A stretch of DNA of 39,297 nt, from NCBI GenBank assembly GCA_030749725.1, contig JASMJM010000046.1, forward strand, positions 1 to 39,297, read 5' to 3'. Below, in pieces: positions 24,904 through 33,660 of the stretch. Below the pieces are notes generated by a model that was given only the letters and a program-made list of their open reading frames with translations, was not told the origin of the DNA and did no database searches. A program made the position numbers and the translations under genes. This DNA comes from Pseudomonadales bacterium. Lineage in GTDB: Bacteria > Pseudomonadota > Gammaproteobacteria > Pseudomonadales > Azotimanducaceae. Position 1 is the first letter of the stretch. Every line of letters starts with the position of its first letter.

Positions 24904-26724
24904 TCAGTAGGGCATCGATGGTGACATATTCCAGGCTTCGAGCCTGAGCACCTGGGTTGTGCCGCCGGTGGAGAACAAACTTACGCCCAGGCTGTCGGGT
25001 CGTGAAGGGTAGACGCGTCGCATAACGGCCTGCCGACTGTTGGCGAAAACCTCGACCACGGACTTGTCGACGAAGACGCGGAGCTTCAGCCGCTCGCCTT
25101 CTTTCAATTCGAAAGGACCAGCCTCAACACTCTTCGGCGTGTCTGCGGGACCTGACTTTCGAGTGTCCACTTTCAGCTTGCCTTCCACAGCATCGTAGAA
25201 GATCGTGGTCTCCTCCAGCCCATCTGGCGAAACATACACCTTGACGCCATATTCTGACGCCTCGGAACTATCTATATCGATGGAGAGCTCAAGGCTGTTG
25301 CCGCCGATGCCGTCAATGACCATGTCGGTGTCGGATTGCAGTGCAAAGTCCTCCTTCTTGAAGGCCCCGTAGCGTAGCGCTTCGATTTCCTCGGGGACAT
25401 CCATCCGGAGTTGGCCATCATCGCCGAGGGACAATACACGCGGCAGACTCATGGCGCCTGACCAGCCGTTCTCCCAACGAATGCCGAATTCGGGACCATC
25501 CAATAGCCACGCCCACATGATTCGGCGGCCCTTGTCGTCTTCCAGGCTCTCCGGGGCAAAAAAAGAGTGATCGACCCAACTCATCTGGGCGTGCGACTCG
25601 GGATAGAACTGTTCGTTCTTCCATTCACCCAGGTAGTAGCGGCAACCGAGACGGTGGCTGATGCACAGTAGGACATCTTTGTCACCCAGCTTAAAGAGGT
25701 CGGCGCAGGACACATCTTCGTTCAGCGATACACCCTCCAGACCATGCGCGAACAGGTCTCCCACATACTGCCATTGGCCACCGAGAGTGGGGGACTTCAC
25801 GATCCCCGGACGCTCGCCCCCGAAAATCGCGTAGTAAGTATCGCCTTCGAGCCACCCGAACGGGTCCCATGACCTGTAAACTCCGTGGTGCGCATCCCCT
25901 TGCTGCGTCTTGGGCGTAATGGGATTCGAGTCGAGTTTCTTCCACTCGTTCAGGTCGTCATCGAGAGCCACGGCCATGGCGTTTCCCTGGCCAACCTGGT
26001 GGTAGCAGATGGTCGGCACACCGTCCTTGTTGATGAAGCAGTTTCCGCTATACATGCCCTCGAGCAGACCCGTGGGATGATGGCGCCAGTGAAGCAGGTC
26101 GGTGCTCGAAACGTGGCCCCAGTGATCTGATTTCTTACCGGACCTTTTGTCCTGGAATATGTAGAACAGATGGTACCGGCCCTTCCAGTAGATGGCGCCA
26201 TTAGGATCGAAGGGGGACGCAATGCCTTCCGGTGACCCGAAATGATAGCCGGGACGGCTCGGATCGTTCAAGATTTGCTCTCTGAGGTGACGGGCAGTCA
26301 GTGCAGATGCATCATTCTCAGCCTTCCGTATCCTCTCCTCGGCATCCAGGGGGATTGTTCCCCAGTCAATTGCTTCGGTGTGAATGAGACGCCAAACGCC
26401 ATCCGCTTCCTTCTTCAGTTTGTGCGTGTAGGTAATGCTCCCGGAGGGCGACCAGAGCGTCACAGGAGTGTAAGTCGCGCTATCTCCATAAACGACTACC
26501 CCGGCTTCACTCTCATCAACCTCGGTCTCCTTAATGCCACCCTTGCCGCTCACGCCCTGATAGCGGTCTTTCAAACTGTCCTTGCGCGTGCCGTGATTGT
26601 CCTCCCAATCTTCCGAGTAACAGGCAAGCAAGGCATTCACGTCTCCGGCCTCCATAGCCGTGCCATATTCCCTCATGGTCGCCAACACCTCAGCCTCGAC
26701 GCTCTTGTCATTTGGTGCACTCAT
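24904..26724 (-). CDS. SnoaL-like domain fused to a GH32-like five-bladed propeller glycosidase
   Basis: Residues 1-125 are an NTF2/SnoaL-like domain (MREYGTAMEAGDVNALLACYSEDW to VWRLIHTEAIDW). From about 155 follows a GH32 (fructosidase/sucrase) propeller: D173 in SPFDPNGAIYWKGRYHLFY as nucleophile, D287 in SWDPFGW as the transition-state aspartate (canonical RDP is WDP here), then VSCADLFKLG at 338-347. In typical GH32 the last motif is ECPDLF; S339 takes the place of the acid/base Glu. A beta-sandwich domain with VFVDKSVVEVFAN closes the protein, as in levanases. No signal peptide is seen, so it is probably cytoplasmic. Either another residue (E336, D337) serves as acid, or the protein binds rather than cuts. 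Divergent from the sulfatase gene. Confidence 0.85.
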   Translation of the reverse strand: MSAPNDKSVEAEVLATMREYGTAMEAGDVNALLACYSEDWEDNHGTRKDSLKDRYQGVSGKGGIKETEVDESEAGVVVYGDSATYTPVTLWSPSGSITYTHKLKKEADGVWRLIHTEAIDWGTIPLDAEERIRKAENDASALTARHLREQILNDPSRPGYHFGSPEGIASPFDPNGAIYWKGRYHLFYIFQDKRSGKKSDHWGHVSSTDLLHWRHHPTGLLEGMYSGNCFINKDGVPTICYHQVGQGNAMAVALDDDLNEWKKLDSNPITPKTQQGDAHHGVYRSWDPFGWLEGDTYYAIFGGERPGIVKSPTLGGQWQYVGDLFAHGLEGVSLNEDVSCADLFKLGDKDVLLCISHRLGCRYYLGEWKNEQFYPESHAQMSWVDHSFFAPESLEDDKGRRIMWAWLLDGPEFGIRWENGWSGAMSLPRVLSLGDDGQLRMDVPEEIEALRYGAFKKEDFALQSDTDMVIDGIGGNSLELSIDIDSSEASEYGVKVYVSPDGLEETTIFYDAVEGKLKVDTRKSGPADTPKSVEAGPFELKEGERLKLRVFVDKSVVEVFANSRQAVMRRVYPSRPDSLGVSLFSTGGTTQVLRLEAWNMSPSMPY

Positions 26725-27010
26725 CGGCCCATCGCCTCAACTGCTGTGTGAATTGCTCGCATTGTTCGCACGGTCCTGCTAACAACATCATGTTCGCCAG
26801 ATTGATCTGCACATCATACCGGTTCGATAGTCCGAAGAAAGGGATCGTTGATTGAGGAGTCGATTGCTGGGGTTCTGGGCGCTCTGTAACTCCACAAGAT
26901 GCCGGTAATGCCCATCCCGCCGTCTTGAAATTCATTGGGATTTTCAGAATTAACGATCTTCGAGAATAAAGGGTAAAGTGTTGGATTTGATCCCTTCAGT
27001 GGTTGCAGTG

Positions 27011-28492
27011 ATGACCGACAAACCGAACATTGTACTTATCTTCACCGATCAGCAGCGCGCCGATACCATGGGGTATGCCGGGGATCCGGTGGCCCTCACG
27101 CCAAACACGGATCGGTTGGCCGGTAGTGGTGTGGTGTTTCGGCGATGCTGCGCGACCTCGCCTGTGTGCATGGCGACCCGGGCGTCCCTCCTATCGGGAA
27201 AGCACGTCAACGATCACGGCGTGTGGGCGATGGCGGATCCGGCACTGCGCCACGGCCCGAGCCATGTTCGAAACATCCGGGATGCCGGGTATCGCACCTC
27301 GGTCATCGGCAAGACGCATCTGTGGCTGCATGGATCCGGCCACACCCGGGATCATGTGTACGAAATGCACGATTATGGCTACACCGATCCCCACGAGATG
27401 ACTGGACCATCCGAGACTGCCTCTACCGATTCGCCCTATACCGATCACCTATCGGACAAAGGCCTGCTTGACACCCACCGTGAGTATCTGCGTACGTATC
27501 TCAGGGGACAGGCGCAAGGCGTTTCTCTACCCTGGGAATTGCCGCCTTGCCTGCTGCCCACGGAGGATCACCTGGATATGTATATTGCCGCCAGGGCCGC
27601 GGAATGGATCCGGGACTATCGGGATGCATCACCGTTCTATCTGCAGGTTTGCTTCGGCGGCCCACATGATCCCTGGGACTCTCCGGCGGAGTATCGACGG
27701 ATGTACAATGCCGATGAGATGCCCCTCTCCATCACCGAGAAATCCAGTGGGCCACTGTCACCCCACGTGGAGATGCTCCTCGAATACGCGCCGGCAAAGC
27801 TCGGAGGGATGAGCGAGTCCGAGAATCGGGTGATGAAAACCTACTACTACGGAAAAGTCAGCTTAATCGATGACTGCGTCGGTCGGGTCCTCAAGGCCCT
27901 CGATGAAAAGGGACTGATGGAGAATACCTGGATTGTCTTCTCTTCGGATCACGGGGAGATGCTGGGCGATCACGGACTGATTGCCAAGAAGGTCTTCTAT
28001 GAAGGCGCTCTCAACATTCCCTGCATCGTTCGGCCTCCCGGCGGCACTGCGCCATGGCAGAGCAACGGACTCGCGGATCATCTGGATATTGCAGCCACGC
28101 TCATTGATGCTGCCGACGCCAAGCCACTTGAAGGAAGCGACGGGGTTTCGCTTCTCCCCCTGACCTCTGCCGGGCCGGATGCTGAGGGCGCGCAGGTGCA
28201 CAAGGATGCCGTCTTGAGTGAGATGGGCCTGCCGCCGATGGCCTACTCGATGGTTCGAACGGACCGGTACAAGATGTCAGTGGAAACATTGACGCGGAGA
28301 CCCCTCGACCTGTACGACATGGAAAACGATCCGGATGAGTTGCACAACCGGGTGAACGATCCCTCCCTAAGGAACGTACGTGAGGAACTGCTCGAAGAAC
28401 CCATGAGCCGGCTGTTAAGCCGCATGAATCACTCGAAACTGAGCGATAATTCAGCGAAGAACTGGGACAAGGGAAGTAGCGGAAAATCGTAG
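27011..28492 (+). CDS. Cytoplasmic type I sulfatase (formylglycine-dependent)
   Basis: The protein has 493 residues from the ATG at 27011 (a GTG at 26978 adds 11). It begins PNIVLIFTDQQRADT, with metal-binding D13 and Q14. The formylglycine site is SPVCMATRASLLSG, C53 to R57; it is C-x-A-x-R rather than the common C-x-P-S-R. Later VFSSDHGEMLGDHGL supplies Asp/His ligands, a form shared by choline sulfatases, sulfoglucosamine sulfatases and phosphonate monoester hydrolases. No signal peptide is present, unlike most polysaccharide sulfatases, so an imported small sulfate ester is likely. No maturation enzyme is in the window. It is divergent from the GH32-like fusion. Confidence 0.85.
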   Translation: MTDKPNIVLIFTDQQRADTMGYAGDPVALTPNTDRLAGSGVVFRRCCATSPVCMATRASLLSGKHVNDHGVWAMADPALRHGPSHVRNIRDAGYRTSVIGKTHLWLHGSGHTRDHVYEMHDYGYTDPHEMTGPSETASTDSPYTDHLSDKGLLDTHREYLRTYLRGQAQGVSLPWELPPCLLPTEDHLDMYIAARAAEWIRDYRDASPFYLQVCFGGPHDPWDSPAEYRRMYNADEMPLSITEKSSGPLSPHVEMLLEYAPAKLGGMSESENRVMKTYYYGKVSLIDDCVGRVLKALDEKGLMENTWIVFSSDHGEMLGDHGLIAKKVFYEGALNIPCIVRPPGGTAPWQSNGLADHLDIAATLIDAADAKPLEGSDGVSLLPLTSAGPDAEGAQVHKDAVLSEMGLPPMAYSMVRTDRYKMSVETLTRRPLDLYDMENDPDELHNRVNDPSLRNVREELLEEPMSRLLSRMNHSKLSDNSAKNWDKGSSGKS

Positions 28493-28588
28493 TAGATGGG
28501 AAACCCCTCGGGCAAGCGCTTAATCTCCGGGTAAACCGCGGGCGCAGCGATTTCTGAGTGTCCATGCTGCTGTTTCCAATCTGTTCAA

Positions 28589-28700
28589 TTAGGCCGCCGT
28601 GATCTCAGCGCTACCGGTCTTGTGCATCAGATGGATTCGATCTTCCAGATACCGACCATACCAGTCGGTTACCACGCATTCGGTATTCCATCGAGCGCTG
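28589..28700 (-). pseudogene. Possible C-terminal gene remnant
   Basis: In the 270-base gap after the sulfatase, the minus strand reads RWNTECVVTDWYGRYLEDR then IHLMHKTGSAEITAA and TAA at 28589-28591, with no start codon or continuing frame upstream. The composition is protein-like, but I cannot assign a family. It may be the tail of a lost gene. Confidence 0.3.
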
Positions 28701-28701
28701 C

Positions 28702-28731
28702 TTGTGAAGATCATCCATTATGTCTTACAAT
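28702..28731 (+). promoter_or_regulatory. Possible promoter of the VapBC pair
   Basis: TTGTGA and TACAAT are 18 bases apart, about 31 bases upstream of the antitoxin start. The -10 matches consensus in five of six positions. Confidence 0.4.
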
Positions 28732-28762
28732 TCTACCATCGATGCCCAATAGGTAAGTGCAG

Positions 28763-28969
28763 ATGAACGAAGTGACCATTTCTTCCAAATACCAGATCGT
28801 TATTCCCAAAGACATCAGAAAACAACTTTCGTTGAAGCCGGGACAACGCGTACGTGCAATCTGCATTGGTGAACGAATCGAACTTGTACCGATTCGTGAT
28901 CTGAAAGAGACCAAAGGCTTCTTGAAAGGGATCAGCACACAGGTCAAACGTGAACCGGATCGTGCATGA
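28763..28969 (+). CDS. vapB: AbrB/MazE-type antitoxin of a VapBC module
   Basis: This is a 68-residue swapped-hairpin DNA-binding protein: VTISSKYQIVIPKDIRKQLSLKPGQRV is the standard AbrB/SpoVT pattern in consecutive stretches. The rest of the chain (KETKGFLKGIST) is the part that usually wraps and inhibits the toxin. It should also repress its own promoter. The ATG at 28763 has AGGT about eight bases upstream; a GTG at 28757 is in frame. The stop shares ATGA with the toxin start. Confidence 0.9.
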   Translation: MNEVTISSKYQIVIPKDIRKQLSLKPGQRVRAICIGERIELVPIRDLKETKGFLKGISTQVKREPDRA

Positions 28970-29343
28970 ATGTCGTCGACTCGTCGGGATGGTTGGAGTA
29001 CTTTGCCGGGAGCCGACGCGCTCGGCATTTTGAAAAAGCCATTCTTGCTACTGATGAATTACTAGTACCGGCGATTTGCGTATTCGAAGTATTCAAGATT
29101 GTTAGTCGAGAACGCAGTGAGGCTGATGCGCTGTTTGCCATTTCAGCAATGCAGGAAGGTATCCTAGTTGAAATCGATACACGGCTGGCTATCGAAGGCG
29201 CGCGACTGTCACTGGAACACCGCCTACCTATGGCGGATAGCCTAATTCTTGCAGTTACAAGGCAGTTTGATGCGACATTGTGGACCCAGGATGCCGACTT
29301 CAAAGGCTTGGAGGACGTTGAATTCTTCTCGGTTAGACAATAG
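28966..29343 (+). CDS. vapC: PIN-domain toxin VapC
   Basis: This 125-residue PIN-domain ribonuclease has its acidic residues intact: D5 (VVDSSGWLEYF), E41 (VFEVFKI), D91 (PMADSLILA) and D109/D111 (TQDADF). Its start overlaps the antitoxin stop by four bases, the usual VapBC layout, so the pair is likely functional. The cut RNA (initiator tRNA, 23S or other) cannot be told from sequence. Confidence 0.9.
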   Translation: MNVVDSSGWLEYFAGSRRARHFEKAILATDELLVPAICVFEVFKIVSRERSEADALFAISAMQEGILVEIDTRLAIEGARLSLEHRLPMADSLILAVTRQFDATLWTQDADFKGLEDVEFFSVRQ

Positions 29344-29643
29344 GTCGCGGCGATCTAATAGCGTTGTAGCAGATTGGCAACGGCAGTATCGACTGCGCCG
29401 CCTGGTCAGCCCCGTTTAGCCCCCTGGAGTTCATTAGCCGCCTCGCCGCTCTGGTTCCCAAGCCACTACCTTGCTGGCGGTACAGACGAATGACCCTAAG
29501 CTGCTGGTCTGAGTATTTCCTGCTCCAGTAAAGCAGTTATTGCCTCAGCTCGGTTTTGACATATTGGTGAGAGCATGTCTATCCTTGCCGTACCCCTGCG
29601 ATAGACAGCTTGTCCCATGAATGTCAGAGATCAAGAGGAAGCT
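29344..29643. other. Intergenic region with a possible transposase remnant
   Basis: No intact gene is present. On the minus strand, about 29528 down to 29400, the frame reads SRKYSDQQLRVIRLYRQQ then GSGLGTRAARRL, which looks like the helix-turn-helix start of an integrase/transposase, but it has no start codon and loses homology. A promoter at 29556-29585 serves the next gene. Confidence 0.3.
29556..29585 (+). promoter_or_regulatory. Sigma70-like promoter of the FMN reductase-like gene
   Basis: A perfect TTGACA and a TATCCT are 18 bases apart, about 58 bases before the ATG at 29644. Confidence 0.45.
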
Positions 29644-30288
29644 ATGCACATACTCGCCATCAACGGTAGCCCACGACGGACGGGGAATACCTCCAGGATC
29701 ATCCGTGCCATCCTTAAGGGCGCTGAATCTGATGGGGCAGAGACGACACACGTCAATCTGCACGCAATCAACATGAAAGGCTGTCAGGGCTGTTTGAGCT
29801 GCCGCAAGAAGCCCGGAATCTGCGCTCAGAAGGATGACTTGAGCCCACATCTTGAAGCCATGAAGACCTGCGATGCATTGATACTCGGCAGCCCCATCTA
29901 CATGTACCGAATCACGGGCCAGATGAAACTGTGGCTTGACCGCTGCTATTCTCTCTATACACCAAGAGAGCAAGGGGACGTGGGGGAGGGATACGGCTCA
30001 GCTGTAACTTCCGGCAAGCCTTTCGCCATGGTCGTTTCCCAGGGGGCAGAGGAAGATGAGCAGTACCGACGGTCCATCAGATATCTGGCCGGCATGGGAG
30101 CAACGGGTCTCGGATTTGTCGAAGCGGGTCGAATCGTCCACTCCAGCAGCGCTGCAAAACCGGCCAAGAAGGATGAGCATCTCTTGGATGAGGCGCGTGC
30201 CTTGGGCCAGCGGCTGGTAGCCGAAAGCAAGAATAACCAAGCGCATCGGGAAGCGCTTACCTCGCCAGGAAATCTGATTGCCAGTTGA
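29644..30288 (+). CDS. NADPH-dependent FMN reductase-like / iron-sulfur flavoprotein
   Basis: This is a flavodoxin-fold protein of 214 residues from the ATG at 29644 (AGAGGAA just upstream; the ORF is open from 29617). The N-terminus ILAINGSPRRTGNTSRI is the FMN phosphate loop. It is followed by GCQGCLSCRKKPGIC, a cluster of four cysteines, and LGSPIYMYRITGQMKLWLDR. The cysteines resemble the compact motif of archaeal-type iron-sulfur flavoproteins, so it may carry a 4Fe-4S cluster as well as FMN. It should be cytoplasmic and pass electrons in redox or stress chemistry. The partner is unknown. Confidence 0.8.
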   Translation: MHILAINGSPRRTGNTSRIIRAILKGAESDGAETTHVNLHAINMKGCQGCLSCRKKPGICAQKDDLSPHLEAMKTCDALILGSPIYMYRITGQMKLWLDRCYSLYTPREQGDVGEGYGSAVTSGKPFAMVVSQGAEEDEQYRRSIRYLAGMGATGLGFVEAGRIVHSSSAAKPAKKDEHLLDEARALGQRLVAESKNNQAHREALTSPGNLIAS

Positions 30289-30419
30289 TCCCATGGAAAT
30301 GTCTGATTCCGTTTCTGAAGCCTGCAATCAACGGTGTCAATGCGCTGTGCTATAGCCGCGCTATCCAGGGCCATCCTCTATTTCCCTCCACACTTTGGTC
30401 TGACTCTGCACTTGTCGTG

Positions 30420-30449
30420 TTGTTGCCATACCGAGGGCATTGATATTAT
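30420..30449 (+). promoter_or_regulatory. Possible promoter of the tandem CaiB gene
   Basis: TTGTTG and TATTAT are 18 bases apart, 25 bases before the TTG start. The -35 box is weak. Confidence 0.3.
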
Positions 30450-30473
30450 GCTGATCGAAAATAGGAAGAGTGA

Positions 30474-32939
30474 TTGGAGAGCGAATTGACGACTTCGACG
30501 AGACCGCTTGACGGAATACGGGTCCTGGATATTTCGGAAGGCATCGCAGGTCCATTCTGTGCCAAACTCCTCGGGGATCTTGGCGCTCGAGTGACAAAAA
30601 TCGAACAGCCCGGCAAGGGTGATCATACCCGGGCGTTTGGGCCCTTTCCGGATGGTGCGACGGACCTGGAAAAGAGCGCCACCTTCTTCTACCTCAACAC
30701 CAGCAAGCGCAGCGTGGTCCTTGATCTCGACGAGCAGGAAAATCGTGAGGTCCTTGCGGCGCTGGTAGCCCGGTCCGATATCGTGGTGGCGTCGGCCACA
30801 GCAGAGGCGCTCGATGCACAAGGCATCGGCTTTGAACAGATTCAAGCGTGGAATCCACGGGTGGTGCTGACAACCGTCACCGGCTTCGGATCTTACGGCC
30901 CGCACTCCAGCTACGGCTCGTCACACTTGGTCGCCTGTGCTGTCGGTGGTTGGTCCCAGCTTTGCGGCATGCCTGACCGGGAGCCCCTGCAGGTCGGCGG
31001 CTCCATCTCGGAGACTTTGACCGGTTCCTTTGCGGCGGCGGCATCGTTGCTCGCGATCCTCGGCAGGGAGACCCATGGTCGCGGTGACCACGTGGATCTC
31101 AGCGTTCAGGAGGCCGTGATTGCTGGTGCATCCATGCCAACGCTGCTTTATGAATACTACGGCATCCTTCCCGAGCGCTATTCCAATGTCGGATCGGGCG
31201 CGGGGGCCGCGTTCATCATGCCGACGGATAAAGGCTATGTGGGATTGAATGCGCTAACGGCAGCGCAGTGGCGTCTGATGTGCGAGTTCCTGGGGCGGAA
31301 AGACATCGTGGAAGATCCCAAATACCATGGGATCAGTTGGGCTCGGCCTGACGAGACGCTCGAAGAGGTGAGAGCCGCATTCAAGGAGGCGCTCGCGGGA
31401 CGCACGGCGGAGGAACTTTTCCACGAGGCCGAGACCTGGCGCATCCCCTTCGGTTTGATCCCCGATCTCGAGGGGCTGTTTGCCATGCCGCCGCTGCGGG
31501 AACGGGACTTTTTCGTGCCCCTCGAGCATCCAGAATTGGGCGCCGTCGAGGTGCCGGGAATCCCCTACAAGTCCACCGCCGGTGAACCGTTGCCCAGCCG
31601 ACCGCCGCTTCTCGGTGAACACACCGACGAAGTGCTGGCTGAACTGAAAGAATCGGATGGTGACACAGTGGCAGCGGCCAACGTGGTGACGGCGACGGGG
31701 GAGACGCAATCGTCACCGCTCAAGGGACTTCGAATCCTCGATCTTTCGATGTTTTTCGCCGGGCCGGTTGCAGCTCAGATTGCGGCCGATGCCGGCGCCG
31801 AAGTCATCAAAGTCGAGTCCATCCAGCGGATCGATGGCTGGCGCGGGTCCGGTGTTCGAGGCGAGGCTGACGTGCCCGGTTGGGAGCGCTCCCCCAACTT
31901 CAACTGGGTTAATCGCAGCAAGCGGGGTATTACCCTGAATCTCACGGATCAGCGGGGCACAGATATCCTGAAGGGGATGGTCAAGGATGCCGACGTCCTG
32001 ATCGAAAACTACACGCCGCGGGTGATGGAGAAGTTTGGCCTCGGTTACGATGTGCTGAAAGAGATCAATCCCCGCCTGATCATGATGTCGATGTCTGGCT
32101 TCGGCAGCGACGTCAGTTGGCGTGACTACGTCGCTTTCGGCATGTCGACGGAGCAGATGTCCGGGTTTTGTCATCTCACCGGCTACGCAGACGGCGACCC
32201 GCTGTTCACCGGGACGACAGGCGGCGATATCTACTCGGGAGTGATGGGTGCTAATGTGCTCCTCGCGGCAATCCACCATCGCCTCCGAACGGGAGAAGGC
32301 CAGCATATCGACTTCAGTCAGCTCGCCGCATGTAATCTGTATGTCGGCGATGTCATGACCGGCTGGTCGCTGGCGGGATATGATCCGGGACGCATGGGTA
32401 ATAGCCACGTTTACTATGCACCGCAGGGGATCTACCCCTGCCGGGACGACCGTTGGATTGGGATCACCTGTAGAACCGATGAAGATTGGTGCGCGCTAAC
32501 GAGGATAATCTGCAGGGGCGATTTGCAGACTGACGATGCCTATGGGTCTGCGGCCGGACGCGCGGAAAACCGCACTGCCATCGACACTGCCATCGCCGAG
32601 TGGACCCGCGACCAGGATGCCATGGAATTGATGCACCGGTTGCAGCGAGGGGGGGTTCCCGCGGGAGCTGTGATGACGGGCGCCGAGATTCTTGAGGATC
32701 CACACCTTGCGGCGCGGGGCAGCTTCCTGCCTCAGGACCGCCCGGGAATCGGCGTAAAGCACTATCCGAACCAGCCTTATCGATTCCGTTATGCCGAACC
32801 CGTGGCCAATCTGCGCGCACCGCTGCTCGGCGAACACATTAGCGAAGTGCTAACGGAACTGGCCGGCCTCACAGATGACGACATCGCCGAGCTTATTATC
32901 GACGACGTGGTGGGCACGGTACCCATAATCGCCAGGTAG
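30474..32939 (+). CDS. Tandem CaiB/BaiF family CoA-transferase fusion
   Basis: The 821-residue protein is two complete family III CoA-transferase halves in one chain. Domain 1 (about 10-390) starts LDGIRVLDISEGIAGPFCAKLLGDLGARVTKIE in consecutive stretches and has the nucleophile D208 in GDHVDLS. Domain 2 (about 412-810) starts LKGLRILDLSMFFAGPVAAQIAADAGAEVIKVE and has D613 in QHIDFS. A polar linker joins them. Normal family III enzymes are interlaced homodimers of about 400 residues, so this chain could form an intramolecular pseudodimer with two distinct active sites. It should move CoA between acids; substrates are unknown. The start is TTG at 30474, or TTG at 30486 with GGAG six bases before it. 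Confidence 0.85.
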   Translation: MESELTTSTRPLDGIRVLDISEGIAGPFCAKLLGDLGARVTKIEQPGKGDHTRAFGPFPDGATDLEKSATFFYLNTSKRSVVLDLDEQENREVLAALVARSDIVVASATAEALDAQGIGFEQIQAWNPRVVLTTVTGFGSYGPHSSYGSSHLVACAVGGWSQLCGMPDREPLQVGGSISETLTGSFAAAASLLAILGRETHGRGDHVDLSVQEAVIAGASMPTLLYEYYGILPERYSNVGSGAGAAFIMPTDKGYVGLNALTAAQWRLMCEFLGRKDIVEDPKYHGISWARPDETLEEVRAAFKEALAGRTAEELFHEAETWRIPFGLIPDLEGLFAMPPLRERDFFVPLEHPELGAVEVPGIPYKSTAGEPLPSRPPLLGEHTDEVLAELKESDGDTVAAANVVTATGETQSSPLKGLRILDLSMFFAGPVAAQIAADAGAEVIKVESIQRIDGWRGSGVRGEADVPGWERSPNFNWVNRSKRGITLNLTDQRGTDILKGMVKDADVLIENYTPRVMEKFGLGYDVLKEINPRLIMMSMSGFGSDVSWRDYVAFGMSTEQMSGFCHLTGYADGDPLFTGTTGGDIYSGVMGANVLLAAIHHRLRTGEGQHIDFSQLAACNLYVGDVMTGWSLAGYDPGRMGNSHVYYAPQGIYPCRDDRWIGITCRTDEDWCALTRIICRGDLQTDDAYGSAAGRAENRTAIDTAIAEWTRDQDAMELMHRLQRGGVPAGAVMTGAEILEDPHLAARGSFLPQDRPGIGVKHYPNQPYRFRYAEPVANLRAPLLGEHISEVLTELAGLTDDDIAELIIDDVVGTVPIIAR

Positions 32940-32964
32940 CCCGGGAGGTCGGCGTAGTACCTAT

Positions 32965-33063
32965 TCAGCCATCCAGTGTGTCGAACTGCGGCTCGGCTTG
33001 CAGGTCTAAGAACAGAACTGCAGTACGGATTAGAAACCACGATGGTGCGCCCTCTAACAACAA
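32965..33063 (-). pseudogene. Short C-terminal-like remnant
   Basis: The minus strand reads LEGAPSWFLIRTAVLFLDLQ then AEPQFDTLDG and TGA at 32965-32967, from a TTG near 33063, only about 32 codons. It lies just downstream of the metallo-beta-lactamase-like fragment and may be another piece of a decayed minus-strand gene. I do not recognise it. Confidence 0.2.
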
Positions 33064-33137
33064 TACTCAGTGCTTTCTTGACTGACCCCTCGATTGAAAA
33101 GACAGCTCTTGCGCGATGATAAGCAAGGACCGTCTTC

Positions 33138-33320
33138 TCAGTCAGCCCAGACCTCGAGGTTGTTGTGTCGACTGATCGATCTTGTCAGGCGCGCCTCAAC
33201 CATCGCAATGTGATCAGCGACCTCGGAGAGCTGAAAATTGATCCGATTCATTGGACCGGTTTGTTCAAGAGATCTGGTCCCGTCGATAACCGCTGTCGAA
33301 AGTGCAAGTAGATCTGCCAT
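33138..33320 (-). pseudogene. N-terminal remnant of a metallo-beta-lactamase-fold hydrolase
   Basis: A 60-residue frame with a fair ribosome site (GAGAGG) starts MADLLALSTAVIDG and has PMNRINFQLSEVADHIAMVEA. This matches the opening segment of a group of MBL-fold hydrolases (xNRIxxELSExADGIAxVEAF). The chain then departs from the family pattern and stops, so the zinc-binding HxHxDH part is missing. Read as a truncated or decayed gene rather than a functional small protein. Confidence 0.45.
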
Positions 33321-33660
33321 GGTTAGTGCCTCTCTTGATATCAGTCTCTACAGTGATTGCTGAGACGTCTGACAGTAATAAATGAGTATCACAGCGCAGC
33401 GGCATAAACGCTACTGATTTGAGTCCCCGGAATTCGCGCATTGCCTTCGACGTCGGGAATTTGTGATACTACCTTCATGACAGGAGTGATTGCATCTGAC
33501 CACAAGACAGGGCGTTTCCTCGATTGACCCTGATGTACTTGCACCGGCCATGGGACAATCGTGGGACGATCTGATCTGGTCTTCCACGCAAGGCATTCGG
33601 AAGCGGTCTGGTGCCATTTCCTGCAGTTGTTGTCAAAGGTTGATCTGGTGAGGAGAGGCT
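33321..33660. other. Intergenic region, no gene seen
   Basis: This 340-base stretch separates the MBL-fold remnant from the CmcJ-like gene. I see no coding frame with family resemblance, no RNA gene, and no strong promoter. The last bases carry GAGGAGAGG, the ribosome site of the gene at 33661. Confidence 0.5.

Noticed and set aside
31713-32408. Minus-strand frame of 231 codons
   Set aside because: It is antisense to domain 2 of the CoA-transferase fusion and has no domain signature.
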